Assembly (NCBI GenBank): GCA_030693155.1
Contig: JAUYBJ010000010.1
Span: 1 to 32,943 of the forward strand
Reading direction: 5' to 3'
Source: Methylococcales bacterium
GTDB lineage: Bacteria; Pseudomonadota; Gammaproteobacteria; Methylococcales; Methylomonadaceae
Length of the DNA: 32,943 nucleotides
The notes beneath the pieces are model-generated. The model made no database searches, had not been told where the DNA came from, and saw nothing but the letters and a program-made list of their open reading frames with translations. How positions within the stretch are numbered: the stretch's first letter is position 1; each line of letters opens with the position of its first letter. Made by a program: the position numbers and the translations under genes. Of the stretch, positions 24,643-32,568 are shown piece by piece.

Positions 24643-25644
24643 ATGGCTTTAGTATCATTGCGTCAACTTTTGGATTATGCCGCCGAACACAGCTTTGCGG
24701 TTCCAGCATTCAACATCAGTAATATGGAGCAGGTGCAGGCGATTATGCAGGCGGCGGATGCCTGTGACAGCCCTGTGATTATGCAGGGTTCAGCGGGGGC
24801 GAATCGCTATGCGGGCGAGGTGTTTTTACGGCATTTGATTCTGGCGGCGGTTGAGCAATATCCGCATATTCCGGTTGTGATGCACAGAGACCACGCGCCC
24901 ACACCCGACATTTGCGCACAAGCTATTCAATCAGGGTTTAGTTCGGTGATGATGGACGGTTCGTTGTTGGCAGATATGAAAACCCCTGCGTCTTTTGAGT
25001 ATAACGTCGAGGTTACCCGCACCGTGGTCAGAATGGCTCATGCCTGTGGCGTATCGGTTGAGGGTGAAATTGGTTGTTTGGGTTCGTTAGAAAATCAAGA
25101 TAATCACAGTCAGTTATTGACCGATCCCGATGAAGCGGTGGAATTTGTCAAGCAAACCCACATTGATGCCTTAGCGGTTGCTATTGGCACCAGTCACGGC
25201 GCATATAAATTCAGCAAACCACCGACGGGCGAAGTGTTGGTGATTAGTCGTTTACAAGCCTTGCAACAACGCTTACCGAATACCCATTTTGTGATGCACG
25301 GCTCCAGTTCCGTGCCGCAAGAGTGGCTAAAAATCATCAATGACAACGGCGGAGCGATTCCTGAAACTTATGGCGTACCCGTGGCTGAAATTGTGGAAGG
25401 CATTAAATATGGAGTGCGCAAAGTCAATATTGATACCGATTTGCGCATGGCTTCGACAGGGGCAATGCGCCGCTTTTTAGCCAATCCCGAAAACGCTACC
25501 GAGTTGGATGCACGCAAAACCTATCAAGCGGCTAGAGATGCAATGCAAACACTGTGTCAATCACGTTATGAAGCCTTTGGTTCTGCTGGACACGCGAGTA
25601 AACTTAAAGCCATTCCATTGAGCGAAATGGCTAAATTTTATTAA
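24643..25644 (+). CDS. fba: class II fructose-bisphosphate aldolase
   Basis: The protein has 333 residues from the ATG at 24643, preferred because AAGGAG precedes it. An in-frame ATT/ATG-like start further up has none. Class II zinc aldolase motifs are [23 protein letters not shown] (zinc-binding His), [28 protein letters not shown] (His), [10 protein letters not shown] (His) and [11 protein letters not shown]. The long insert-containing form resembles the Calvin-cycle subtype (FruBisAldo_II_B, CbbA). It cleaves or makes fructose-1,6-bisphosphate in glycolysis, gluconeogenesis or CO2 fixation. fetA starts directly after its stop codon. Confidence 0.95.
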   Translation: MALVSLRQLLDYAAEHSFAVPAFNISNMEQVQAIMQAADACDSPVIMQGSAGANRYAGEVFLRHLILAAVEQYPHIPVVMHRDHAPTPDICAQAIQSGFSSVMMDGSLLADMKTPASFEYNVEVTRTVVRMAHACGVSVEGEIGCLGSLENQDNHSQLLTDPDEAVEFVKQTHIDALAVAIGTSHGAYKFSKPPTGEVLVISRLQALQQRLPNTHFVMHGSSSVPQEWLKIINDNGGAIPETYGVPVAEIVEGIKYGVRKVNIDTDLRMASTGAMRRFLANPENATELDARKTYQAARDAMQTLCQSRYEAFGSAGHASKLKAIPLSEMAKFY

Positions 25645-26307
25645 ATGCCCCCAATCATTCGATTCGACCAAGTATCAGTCATTGCCCACGAAAAAACGAT
25701 TCTATCCGACATCAGCTTTACGCTTTTTTCTGGTGAAAAAGCGGTGTTATGCGGCAAATCCGGCTCTGGTAAAAGCAGTGTACTGACAACCTTGTTGGGA
25801 CTTCACCCTGTAACATCAGGTACAGTTTACTTTCAGGAAGTACCGCTAACTCCCGCATCTGTTCAAACCATACGAAGTTGTACCGCTTACATTGGACAAG
25901 AACCCGTGTTGGGTGCTGAAAGCGTAAGGGATGCGCTACTATTGCCTTTTCAATTTAAAGCACATCGCGAGCACCAACCGACTCAACAACAACTTATTGA
26001 CGTGTTACAACGATTGCAACTGCCAGAGGATATTTTAAATCAGGACAGCAGCCGTATTTCTGGAGGCGAAAAACAGCGAATTGCCTTGGCTCGTGGTCTG
26101 CTATTGGGCAAAAAACTGTATCTGTTGGACGAAGTAACCAGCGCACTGGACGCGGACAGTAAACAAGCCGTGTTCGATGTTTTCTCTGATCCAGATCTGA
26201 CGGTGCTTTCAGTAGCGCACGACCCTGAATGGCTGGAACGCTGTGCTATTATTTTTGAACTTGAAGCGGGTCGATTGACTCAGGTAAAGCGACATGAAAA
26301 CCCTTGA
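25645..26307 (+). CDS. fetA: ABC transporter ATP-binding protein, FetA (YbbL)-like
   Basis: The protein has 220 residues. It has Walker A (GKSGSGKSSV), Q-loop (YIGQEPVLGAESV), ABC signature (ISGGEKQRIALARGL), Walker B (LYLLDEVTSALD) and H-switch (LSVAHDPEW). The signature and the FetB-type membrane partner fit the FetAB iron exporter, which lowers cytoplasmic iron under oxidative stress. It starts on the base after the aldolase stop and overlaps fetB by 14 bases. With fetB broken, its product may have no partner. Confidence 0.85.
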   Translation: MPPIIRFDQVSVIAHEKTILSDISFTLFSGEKAVLCGKSGSGKSSVLTTLLGLHPVTSGTVYFQEVPLTPASVQTIRSCTAYIGQEPVLGAESVRDALLLPFQFKAHREHQPTQQQLIDVLQRLQLPEDILNQDSSRISGGEKQRIALARGLLLGKKLYLLDEVTSALDADSKQAVFDVFSDPDLTVLSVAHDPEWLERCAIIFELEAGRLTQVKRHENP

Positions 26308-27079
26308 TATTGCGCTACCGCAGATGGTACTGCTTTACGTCCTCTGTTTACTACCGTGGTTACTGCTCTAGCTGATTGGTCTGCGCTTGAGTCGGGATAT
26401 TGGCATCAGTATTTTGCGCATGAGCATCCAGTTATTGCTGGTTGGCATCTATCTAAAAATGCTGTTCGACCTTAACAATCCTTGGCTCAATGGCTTATGG
26501 ATATTGATAATGTTATTAGTCGCCGATGTCAGTATTCTAAGACGTGCGGGACTTAAAGTGCGTTATTTTGCACTGGCGACCTTTACGGCTATTGCTTCCA
26601 GCATACTGTTTTCCACTGCCTATCTGGTAATTCTGGTCATCCAGCCGACGCATTATTACGATGCCCGCTATATTGTGCCGTTGGCGGGCATGATTCTCGG
26701 CAATTGTTTGCAGGGCAACGTCATCGCACTCGAACGCTTCTATTCATCACTACGCAAAAACGAGAACGAATATACGACTTTTCTAATGCTGGGCGCAACC
26801 CGCTGGGAAGCGGTGCGTCCTTACTTTCGAGATGCCATTAAAGCCGCAATCAATCCGACCATCGCCAGCATGGCTACTATGGGACTGGTATCGTTACCCG
26901 GCATGATGACAGGGCAAATTCTGGGTGGTAGCGAACCATGGCTGGCGGTGAAATACCAAATTGCTATCATGATCTGCATTTTCACCAGCACCACTATTGC
27001 CTGTATTATTAACTTGAAACTCAGCCTGAATATTGCCTTCAACCCGTTTGATGTGTTGAAGAATGAACTGATTAAGTGA
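26294..27079 (+). pseudogene. fetB: FetB (YbbM)-like permease gene interrupted by an amber codon
   Basis: From ATG at 26294 the frame reads MKTLDIALPQMVLLYVLCLL PWLLL, then TAG at codon 26 (26369-26371), then LIGLRLSRDIGISILRMSIQ. It stays open to TGA at 27077-27079, giving about 261 codons, the normal length of the family. Membrane helices and FetB motifs (PLAGMILGNCLQGN, LMLGATRWEAVRP, GLVSLPGMMTGQILGG) are intact. A single base change explains the stop. Re-initiation at TTG 26387 is possible but would lose the first helix. Confidence 0.8.
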
Positions 27080-27080
27080 C

Positions 27081-27453
27081 TTAAGGAAAGATGTACTGTG
27101 AGCGACTCCTCTCCAACGTCAACAAATCAAATACCACCTTGGCAAAACTCGATGTTTTGGCGGGATCAGATAATAACTGCACATCTTGCTGACGAATAAT
27201 AGACAGTCGGTAATGACTGAGTGCTACGTCGTTTAAATCAATGTCATCGTCTTCCATAAAGGATTCACGCGACATCGGGCGCAAGTTTCGCGCAAACAAG
27301 CTCAGTTTCTCCAAAAACTTTCAGCCGTTTTTTAGTGCGTTCAAGCATCATTTTGGCGTGTTTGTAAGCTTTAATCGCTAACTGATAACGCGCCACTTTA
27401 GTTGTTCCATTATGAATCTGTTGATTAGCGTGTCTTATTTTGTCTGATAGCAC
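27081..27453 (-). pseudogene. remnant resembling the C-terminal part of a type I restriction (HsdR-like) subunit
   Basis: Two overlapping frames: 27453-27265 (KVARYQLAIKAYKHAKMMLE, unrecognised) and 27314-27081. The latter reads FLEKLSLFARNLRPM, IDLNDVALSHYRLS and QQDVQLLSDPAK, close in pattern to the (D)LEKL...IDLs-V-LtHYrL segment of HsdR-type helicase subunits. Both frames meet near 27300 (KRLKVFGE versus FLEKLS). Neither has domain context or partners (no hsdM/hsdS), so this is a decayed fragment. The family match is by eye. Confidence 0.4.
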
Positions 27454-27473
27454 CTCATAATGAATTTGTTGAT

Positions 27474-28466
27474 TTATATCTCCAATACAATCTTGCCACT
27501 GGTGTGTTTTTTCTCTATAAGTTCATGGGCTTTGGCGGCTTCTTTTAATGGTAATACATGACTTACATGGGGTTTTAAACGTCCGTTATCTGCAAAAACC
27601 GCGCATTGCTTTAGAATGGCGATATGTTTATCTCTGGCTTCTGGCAAATCTCTTAGCATGGGGGTGAGCATTAGTTCAATGCCTATCAACAGGTTGCGCA
27701 TTCTGGCTTCTGCCAGATTGAGTTCACCGGGATCTAGCAAGGTGATTAAGCGACCAAAATGCGCGGTGGCGGCAATACTTTCTTTGAACACGGCGGAGCT
27801 AACGGTATCAAACACCACATCTGCGCCTTTGCCGCTGGTGAGTGTGTTCACAGCATCAACAAAATTGTGCTGGTTATACAAAATCACTTCATCGGCACCC
27901 AGACGTTTAACAAAGTCGCTTTTTTGTTCAGAACTGACGGTAGTAATGACTCTCGCGCCTTTGAGTTTTGCCAGTTGAATGGCAATATGCCCTACCCCGC
28001 CTGCACCCGCATGAATCAGTACGGTCTGCCCTGCTTCTAAACCACCACGGTCGAATAATGCACCCCATGCGGTAATCATGACCAACGGCGAAGCTGCGGC
28101 TTCAATGAATGAATAGCTTTGTGGCATTAAACTCGCCCAACGTTCATCAAGTACGTTGTATTGTGCATAATTGCCTTGTTCACGTCCCAAGCCGCCGTGA
28201 CAAAACCAGACTTTATCACCTATATTGAAACGACTGACTGCGCTGCCGATTTCAATGACTTCTCCCGCACCATCACAGCCTAAAATGGCGGGTAAGGCGT
28301 TGTCATAAAACAAGCCATTGCTGCGCACTTTAGTGTCAACGGGATTAACGCCTGCGGCGAGTAATTTCACTTTAATGTCAGTGGGTTGGGTTATTTCAGG
28401 CTCAGGGCTGCCCTGAAATTTTAAAACATCGGGTGTGCCGACGGCAGTCATAACGATAGATTGCAT
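27474..28466 (-). CDS. zinc-independent MDR oxidoreductase (quinone reductase-like)
   Basis: The protein has 330 residues. The GroES-like N-terminal half has GVNPVDTKVR and PAILGCDGAGEV. The Rossmann half has the nucleotide-binding AGAGGVGHIAIQLAKLKGA and a GADVVFDTVSS motif. The Cys/His catalytic zinc ligands of alcohol dehydrogenases are absent, so it belongs to the zeta-crystallin/quinone oxidoreductase group that uses NADPH. It is alone on the minus strand, divergent from mltB across a 199-base gap. The substrate is unknown. Confidence 0.9.
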   Translation of the reverse strand: MQSIVMTAVGTPDVLKFQGSPEPEITQPTDIKVKLLAAGVNPVDTKVRSNGLFYDNALPAILGCDGAGEVIEIGSAVSRFNIGDKVWFCHGGLGREQGNYAQYNVLDERWASLMPQSYSFIEAAASPLVMITAWGALFDRGGLEAGQTVLIHAGAGGVGHIAIQLAKLKGARVITTVSSEQKSDFVKRLGADEVILYNQHNFVDAVNTLTSGKGADVVFDTVSSAVFKESIAATAHFGRLITLLDPGELNLAEARMRNLLIGIELMLTPMLRDLPEARDKHIAILKQCAVFADNGRLKPHVSHVLPLKEAAKAHELIEKKHTSGKIVLEI

Positions 28467-28665
28467 ATTAAAACCTTCATGTTGAGTTGATAATCAGCTT
28501 TAATTCTGTGCCAAAAATTGCACAACAGGCAAGACTTTTCAAAGCGCAACAGGAACAAAGAGAAATTCATTTTGTCTGCTTATACTGAATTTAACCACGC
28601 ACATATTGAATGAACGGGTTAATATATTGCCCATAACTAAACAATGAAACTAAAGAGGATTTTCC

Positions 28666-29697
28666 GTGACCCACCGTGCTTATAAACATTTATTACCTAT
28701 CACATTGGTGTCGCTAATAACTGGGTGCGCTAGCGATGCTGTTGATTACCACGGCGACTATCCGAATAATGTCAATCAGCAAACTGTGGTTGCACCACAG
28801 CCAAAACCAATACCGCCAATTGTTCCGCAACCGACATTCAATAATAACTATGCGGCGACTTTGTCAGGTGATTATGCAAACTACCCAGCGGTGCAGCAGT
28901 TTATCCAACACATGGTAAAAACCAACGGTTTTTCAGAAGCCTATTTGACTGGCTTATTCTCACAGGCGCAAAGTCTGGACTTTGTGATTCGTCTGGAAAG
29001 CCCTGAACCCTCTTCCGGGCCTGCGCAAAGACCAAAACCAGGTAGCTGGACGCGCTATCGCAGTCAGTTTCTCACTGAAACCCATATTAATAATGGCGTA
29101 GAGTTCTGGCGCAACAACGCCGATGCCATTGCCAAAGCCAGTGCTACTTATGGCGTTGATCCTGAATACATCGTCGGCATTATTGGCGTGGAAACATTTT
29201 TTGGTAAAAACTTTGGTAAAACCTGTATTTTTGATGCCCTGACTACTTTGGCATTTGATACCCATCGCCGCGCTCCTTATTTTACTGAGGAATTGGAAAA
29301 TTTTTTGCTGATGACAAAAGAGGAAGGTTATGAACCACGTCAACCCAAAGGTTCGTGGGCGGGGGCAATGGGTTACGGGCAATTTATGCCCAGCAGTTTT
29401 CGCAAATTAGCGGTAGATTTCGATAACAACGGTCGCCGTGATTTATGGCACCCTTACGATGCTATCGGCAGTGTCGCACACTATTTCTCGCAACATGGCT
29501 GGCAATTACACGGAGTCGTCACAAGACCCACACAAGCGGAAGATGCCCCCGATGTCATTGAGTTGGGCGGCGCGACGGGCAGTGAATACTGGCGTATCTA
29601 TGATAATTTCAAGGTCATCAAGAAATACAACAACAGCAATAAATACGCGATGGCGGTACACCAATTGGCGCAGGCGATTAGACAGCGTTATAACTAA
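28666..29697 (+). CDS. mltB: lytic murein transglycosylase B (lipoprotein)
   Basis: The protein has 343 residues from GTG at 28666, with AGAGGA upstream. A lipoprotein signal peptide ends in the lipobox LITGC (Cys21), so it is anchored to the outer membrane's inner face. A Pro/Gln-rich linker (about 35-65) follows. The catalytic Glu is in IIGVETFFGKNFG. GSWAGAMGYGQFMPSSF and the VDFDNNGRRDLW loop are MltB signatures. It cleaves peptidoglycan glycan strands with 1,6-anhydro product formation. A hairpin starting at the stop codon (29695-29720) follows. Confidence 0.95.
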   Translation: MTHRAYKHLLPITLVSLITGCASDAVDYHGDYPNNVNQQTVVAPQPKPIPPIVPQPTFNNNYAATLSGDYANYPAVQQFIQHMVKTNGFSEAYLTGLFSQAQSLDFVIRLESPEPSSGPAQRPKPGSWTRYRSQFLTETHINNGVEFWRNNADAIAKASATYGVDPEYIVGIIGVETFFGKNFGKTCIFDALTTLAFDTHRRAPYFTEELENFLLMTKEEGYEPRQPKGSWAGAMGYGQFMPSSFRKLAVDFDNNGRRDLWHPYDAIGSVAHYFSQHGWQLHGVVTRPTQAEDAPDVIELGGATGSEYWRIYDNFKVIKKYNNSNKYAMAVHQLAQAIRQRYN

Positions 29698-29776
29698 CCA
29701 GTTGTGGGTTAAACTGGTTACCGTGTCCTAACCTGAAATTAACACCTATACAAATTTTGTTGGGTCAGCCACGCAG

Positions 29777-29807
29777 GGTGGGCAAACAGCTTTATTGTTT
29801 GCCCACC
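29777..29807. repeat. GGTGGGCAAACA hairpin repeat
   Basis: GGTGGGCAAACA (29777-29788) pairs with TGTTTGCCCACC (29796-29807). It lies between convergent mltB and the CvfB-like gene and is related to the repeat at 15359-15384. Confidence 0.75.
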
Positions 29808-29861
29808 ATCTACCAATAAAAACAGTGGGCAGAAAAGTAGCGTTGCATCTGCGTCAGGAAC

Positions 29862-30692
29862 TCAACGCAACCTAATCCCCGTTTTCTCAATATCAATCAG
29901 TTCTTGTTTATACAACGCGCCAATTGCCTGTTTAAAGACTTTTTTACTCACGCCAAACGCCGCATAAATCGCTTCGGGCGGGCTTTTGTCACTGAGTTTC
30001 AATTCGCCTTCATTGGCTCTGAGTTTTGCTAAAATCGTATCGGTGAGTGATAAAACTTTACCGTAACCAGCAGGTTGCACGCTTAAATCAATTTTTAAAT
30101 CTTCACGGATTTGTTTGATGTACGCAGTGAGTTTCTGCCCTTTTTTCACAGGCTGGAACAGTTCATTGGTGTATAGCATTCCCCAATAACGATTATTAAT
30201 AATTGCTTTAACGCCTAACTCGGTTTTATCGCCAATGAGTATTTCGACTTGCTGCCCTTCGCTTAGCTCTTCATCGGCGGTGTCGCTGATAAATTTATCA
30301 ATTTTGGTGGTGGCGGCGAGGCGTTGCTGGTCATCTAAATAGACTTTAACCAAATAAGATTTGCCGACTTCCAGTTCATGATGTTGTTCGCTAAATGGCA
30401 CGAGTAAATTTTTCGGTAAACCCCAATCTAAAAACGCGCCAACGTAATTTAACGCGGCGACTTTTAAATAGGCGATGTCATCAACTTGTGCGAGTGGCAC
30501 GGTGGTGGTTGCCGCTAAATGCCCTTCGCCGTCGGTATAAACGAACACGGTTAAAGTGTCGCCAACTTCACAGTGTGCAGGTGGTTTTTTGTCTGCTAAC
30601 AGCACTTTATTGGACACAGGACTGCCTAAATAAATATTAGCCCCCTGTATTTTAACAACGGATAACTGATTGATTTTGCCTATGTTTATCAT
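29862..30692 (-). CDS. S1-domain RNA-binding protein, CvfB/YitL-like
   Basis: The protein has 276 residues. Several OB/S1-like modules can be seen (VGDTLTVFVYTDGEGHLAAT, YVGAFLDWGLPKNLLVPFSEQ, EVGKSYLVKVYLDDQQRLAAT, KKGQKLTAYIKQIREDLKIDLS). A C-terminal winged helix reads SPPEAIYAAFGVSKKVFKQAIGALYK. This is the CvfB family, which binds RNA and is linked to virulence factor control in Gram-positives. Its role here is unknown. It starts one base after the stop of the JAMM gene and is probably co-transcribed with it. Confidence 0.85.
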   Translation of the reverse strand: MINIGKINQLSVVKIQGANIYLGSPVSNKVLLADKKPPAHCEVGDTLTVFVYTDGEGHLAATTTVPLAQVDDIAYLKVAALNYVGAFLDWGLPKNLLVPFSEQHHELEVGKSYLVKVYLDDQQRLAATTKIDKFISDTADEELSEGQQVEILIGDKTELGVKAIINNRYWGMLYTNELFQPVKKGQKLTAYIKQIREDLKIDLSVQPAGYGKVLSLTDTILAKLRANEGELKLSDKSPPEAIYAAFGVSKKVFKQAIGALYKQELIDIEKTGIRLR

Positions 30693-30693
30693 A

Positions 30694-31113
30694 TTAATTT
30701 TCGCTTAACGTCAGCGGAATTTCTTGAGCGACTTGCTCAATGATGTGAAAGCCGCGCATTTCTAAAACTCCTTTAGTATTGAGGGAGATAATCAGATAAA
30801 GCGCGTCAGGATAAGCCGCCAGTTCCAAATCGGTGCTGGATGGAATCGCGGGGGCAGTAGGGTGTGAGTGGTAAATGGCAAACAGTTCTTCGCCACGTTC
30901 GCGCATGGCTTTTAATGCCGCGATTTGCCCCGCTGCATCCAGCAAAAACCGTTGTGCGGGTTGGTCGGCAACATTGACAACAGGATAACAATGGCAAGGC
31001 ACACCGTTTTGACTGCTTACCAAGCCGCAGACTTCAGTATCAGGTGACAGTTGAGCAAGATGCAGGAGTTGATTGGTGAGTTTGCGCGAAAGTTGAATAC
31101 CTGGTGAGTTCAT
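30694..31113 (-). CDS. JAMM/MPN (M67) metallopeptidase-like protein
   Basis: The protein has 139 residues. The complete JAMM zinc motif is present: Glu in TEVCGLV, then YHSHPTAPAIPSSTD (His-x-His-Pro ... Ser-x-x-Asp). Bacterial homologs often release sulfur-carrier or ubiquitin-like proteins from conjugates, but no such partner gene is seen nearby. It lies between prmC and the CvfB-like gene on the same strand with 21-base and 1-base gaps. Confidence 0.88.
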   Translation of the reverse strand: MNSPGIQLSRKLTNQLLHLAQLSPDTEVCGLVSSQNGVPCHCYPVVNVADQPAQRFLLDAAGQIAALKAMRERGEELFAIYHSHPTAPAIPSSTDLELAAYPDALYLIISLNTKGVLEMRGFHIIEQVAQEIPLTLSEN

Positions 31114-31134
31114 AATAAATGTGTAAGGTCAGTG

Positions 31135-31974
31135 TTAAGGTTTTTGCCCGTAAGTCACACGGGGCTGTCCCGATAAATCTTGATAGGATTGTACCTTATC
31201 ATAAGCCAGCGCGTTAAAAATGGTTTGTACTTGCGCGGCTTGATTATAACCATGTTCGATTAATAAATGCCCAGCTGGTTTTAAATAACCACGCGTTTTA
31301 TCAGCGATAATTTCAATATCACTCAAGCCTTGATTATCCGCGATTAACGCAGATTTAGGCTCAAAACGCACATCACCTTGCTGTAAATGTTCATCATCGG
31401 AATCAATATAAGGCGGGTTGCTGATGACTAAATCAAACTGCTCATCTGATACATTAGTAAACCAATCGCTTTGATAAAACTCAATGTTAGTCAGTTGATG
31501 TTGCCGAGCGTTGTGCTTGGCAACATTCAACGCAGCTAAACTGGCATCCACTGCGACAACCTGCGCATGAGGGCGTTCTGCCGCCAGCGTCACCGCGATA
31601 ATGCCAGAGCCTGTACCTAAATCAATCAGTTTAACCGCTTGGTTTTTCGGGATAAGTTCTAAACTCAGTTCAATCAATAATTCGGTATCGGGTCTGGGAA
31701 TTAACACATCGGCAGTGACGGTAAAATCGCGCGACCAAAATTCGCGCGTACCTGTCAGATAGGCAATCGGCGTACCTTGTTCACGTTGCTGAATCAGCGC
31801 GTTAAAGACGGTGATTTGCTCATCTGTCAGCGTGTTATCGCACCATGCACGCAGGTAAGTTCTTGGTTTGCCCAACACAAAACCCAGCAACACTTCGGCA
31901 TCTAATGATGGAGAATCGGAATGGTTAGATAAAATGTTAGCCGCGTTTGTTAATAGGGTTTTTATGGTGGGCAT
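31135..31974 (-). CDS. prmC: peptide chain release factor N(5)-glutamine methyltransferase
   Basis: The protein has 279 residues from the ATG at 31974. A longer frame would run through a perfect palindrome at 31991-32023, which is unlikely to be coding. An N-terminal helical domain (SLDAEVLLGFVLGKPRTYL) precedes the SAM-binding fold: LIDLGTGSGIIAVTLA, VVAVDASLAAL and the catalytic NPPY (VISNPPYID). It methylates the Gln of the GGQ motif in release factors RF1 and RF2. It heads the prmC-JAMM-CvfB group. Confidence 0.95.
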   Translation of the reverse strand: MPTIKTLLTNAANILSNHSDSPSLDAEVLLGFVLGKPRTYLRAWCDNTLTDEQITVFNALIQQREQGTPIAYLTGTREFWSRDFTVTADVLIPRPDTELLIELSLELIPKNQAVKLIDLGTGSGIIAVTLAAERPHAQVVAVDASLAALNVAKHNARQHQLTNIEFYQSDWFTNVSDEQFDLVISNPPYIDSDDEHLQQGDVRFEPKSALIADNQGLSDIEIIADKTRGYLKPAGHLLIEHGYNQAAQVQTIFNALAYDKVQSYQDLSGQPRVTYGQKP

Positions 31975-31990
31975 AAGTAAGACTGAATAT

Positions 31991-32023
31991 AAACCTAGGA
32001 GGTTTTTAAAACCTCCTAGGTTT
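31991..32023. repeat. 33-base perfect palindrome upstream of prmC
   Basis: Two 16-base arms (31991-32006 and 32008-32023) surround one base, with core CCTAGGAGG/CCTCCTAGG. It lies 17 bases before the prmC ATG on the minus strand and could be a dispersed palindromic repeat or an operator/attenuator. Confidence 0.85.
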
Positions 32024-32066
32024 GAGTTAAGTTGTAGAGTACGCATTGCGTAATTTACGCAGCTTC

Positions 32067-32141
32067 TTACTCAATGTGGGTATCGAGAATAAAACGAAAG
32101 TCTTTTACGTTAAGAGTATTCGTGCCACAAAGCACCATCAT
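32067..32141 (-). pseudogene. VapC-like toxin remnant
   Basis: A 24-codon frame, MMVLCGTNTLNVKDFRFILD, starts by overlapping the antitoxin stop (ATGA), as toxin genes of VapBC loci usually do. Its first residues look like a PIN-domain start (MVLCxTN) joined directly to a PIN C terminus (TLNVKDFRFI), with the middle and its acidic catalytic residues missing. An internal deletion is inferred. Confidence 0.45.
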
Positions 32142-32352
32142 TTTTTACGCCATGCCTGTTCGCGCAATGTTTCTTGGGTTATATAATCACGGGCTTTCCA
32201 TAAACCTGCACAAGAAAAAAATCTTCCTGCTCTACATTCGCGCTGTATTGATTGATGAGTTTTTCAATAAATAGCTCAGGCTTGGTGTGTTCCCGTTCCA
32301 CTAAAGCGCGTGATGTAGTTTCAAGTTCATCATCGACTTGTAGGGTTAGCAT
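32138..32352 (-). pseudogene. VapB-like antitoxin with T-tract frameshift
   Basis: From ATG 32352, with GGAGGTC upstream, the frame gives MLTLQVDDELETTSRALVER and continues to SANVEQEDFF, then slips out of frame at a run of seven T (about 32215-32221). Adding one T gives EDFFSCAGLWKARDYITQET, then LREQAWRKK and TGA at 32138-32140. This is the (F)F-x-x-AGLWK-R-D-I-T-x-x-x-LR-x-x-AW tail of small antitoxins paired with PIN toxins. As read, the frame ends early at FLVQVYGKPVII. Confidence 0.5.
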
Positions 32353-32426
32353 AGCGACCTCCGAGATTGGGTGAGTGCGTAAATAGTTATTAATGCAAAA
32401 TACTGTTTTATCGAGTTATGTAATCG

Positions 32427-32568
32427 CTAATCAAACATGGCTAAATAAGACTTCAAATCATTTAAAACTGGATGAGAAAAATCCCATATATCCTTTTGTA
32501 AACTTGCTTCTGGATTACATTTAATTCCTGCTTTCTTTTTATCCTTTTTGCTACAGCAATCATAGCGT
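32427..32568 (-). pseudogene. 3' end of an unknown gene cut by the IS3-family element
   Basis: On the minus strand one frame runs from the IS boundary as QRYDCCSKKDKKKAGIKCNP, then EASLQKDIWDFSHPVLNDLK, then SYLAMFD and TAG (32427-32429). The even composition (aromatics, Cys, Pro, Asp) looks like a real protein C terminus rather than noise. No start remains on this side, so the insertion appears to have split the gene. The family was not recognised. Confidence 0.4.

Noticed and set aside
24258-26371. Reassignment of TAG to an amino acid
   Set aside because: Anbu (12935) and the DUF2126 fusion (20319) end in TAG at natural family ends, so TAG works as a stop here. The two internal TAG codons fit point mutations better.
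31975-32046. Longer N terminus for PrmC
   Set aside because: The extra residues would be encoded by the perfect palindrome and do not resemble PrmC starts.
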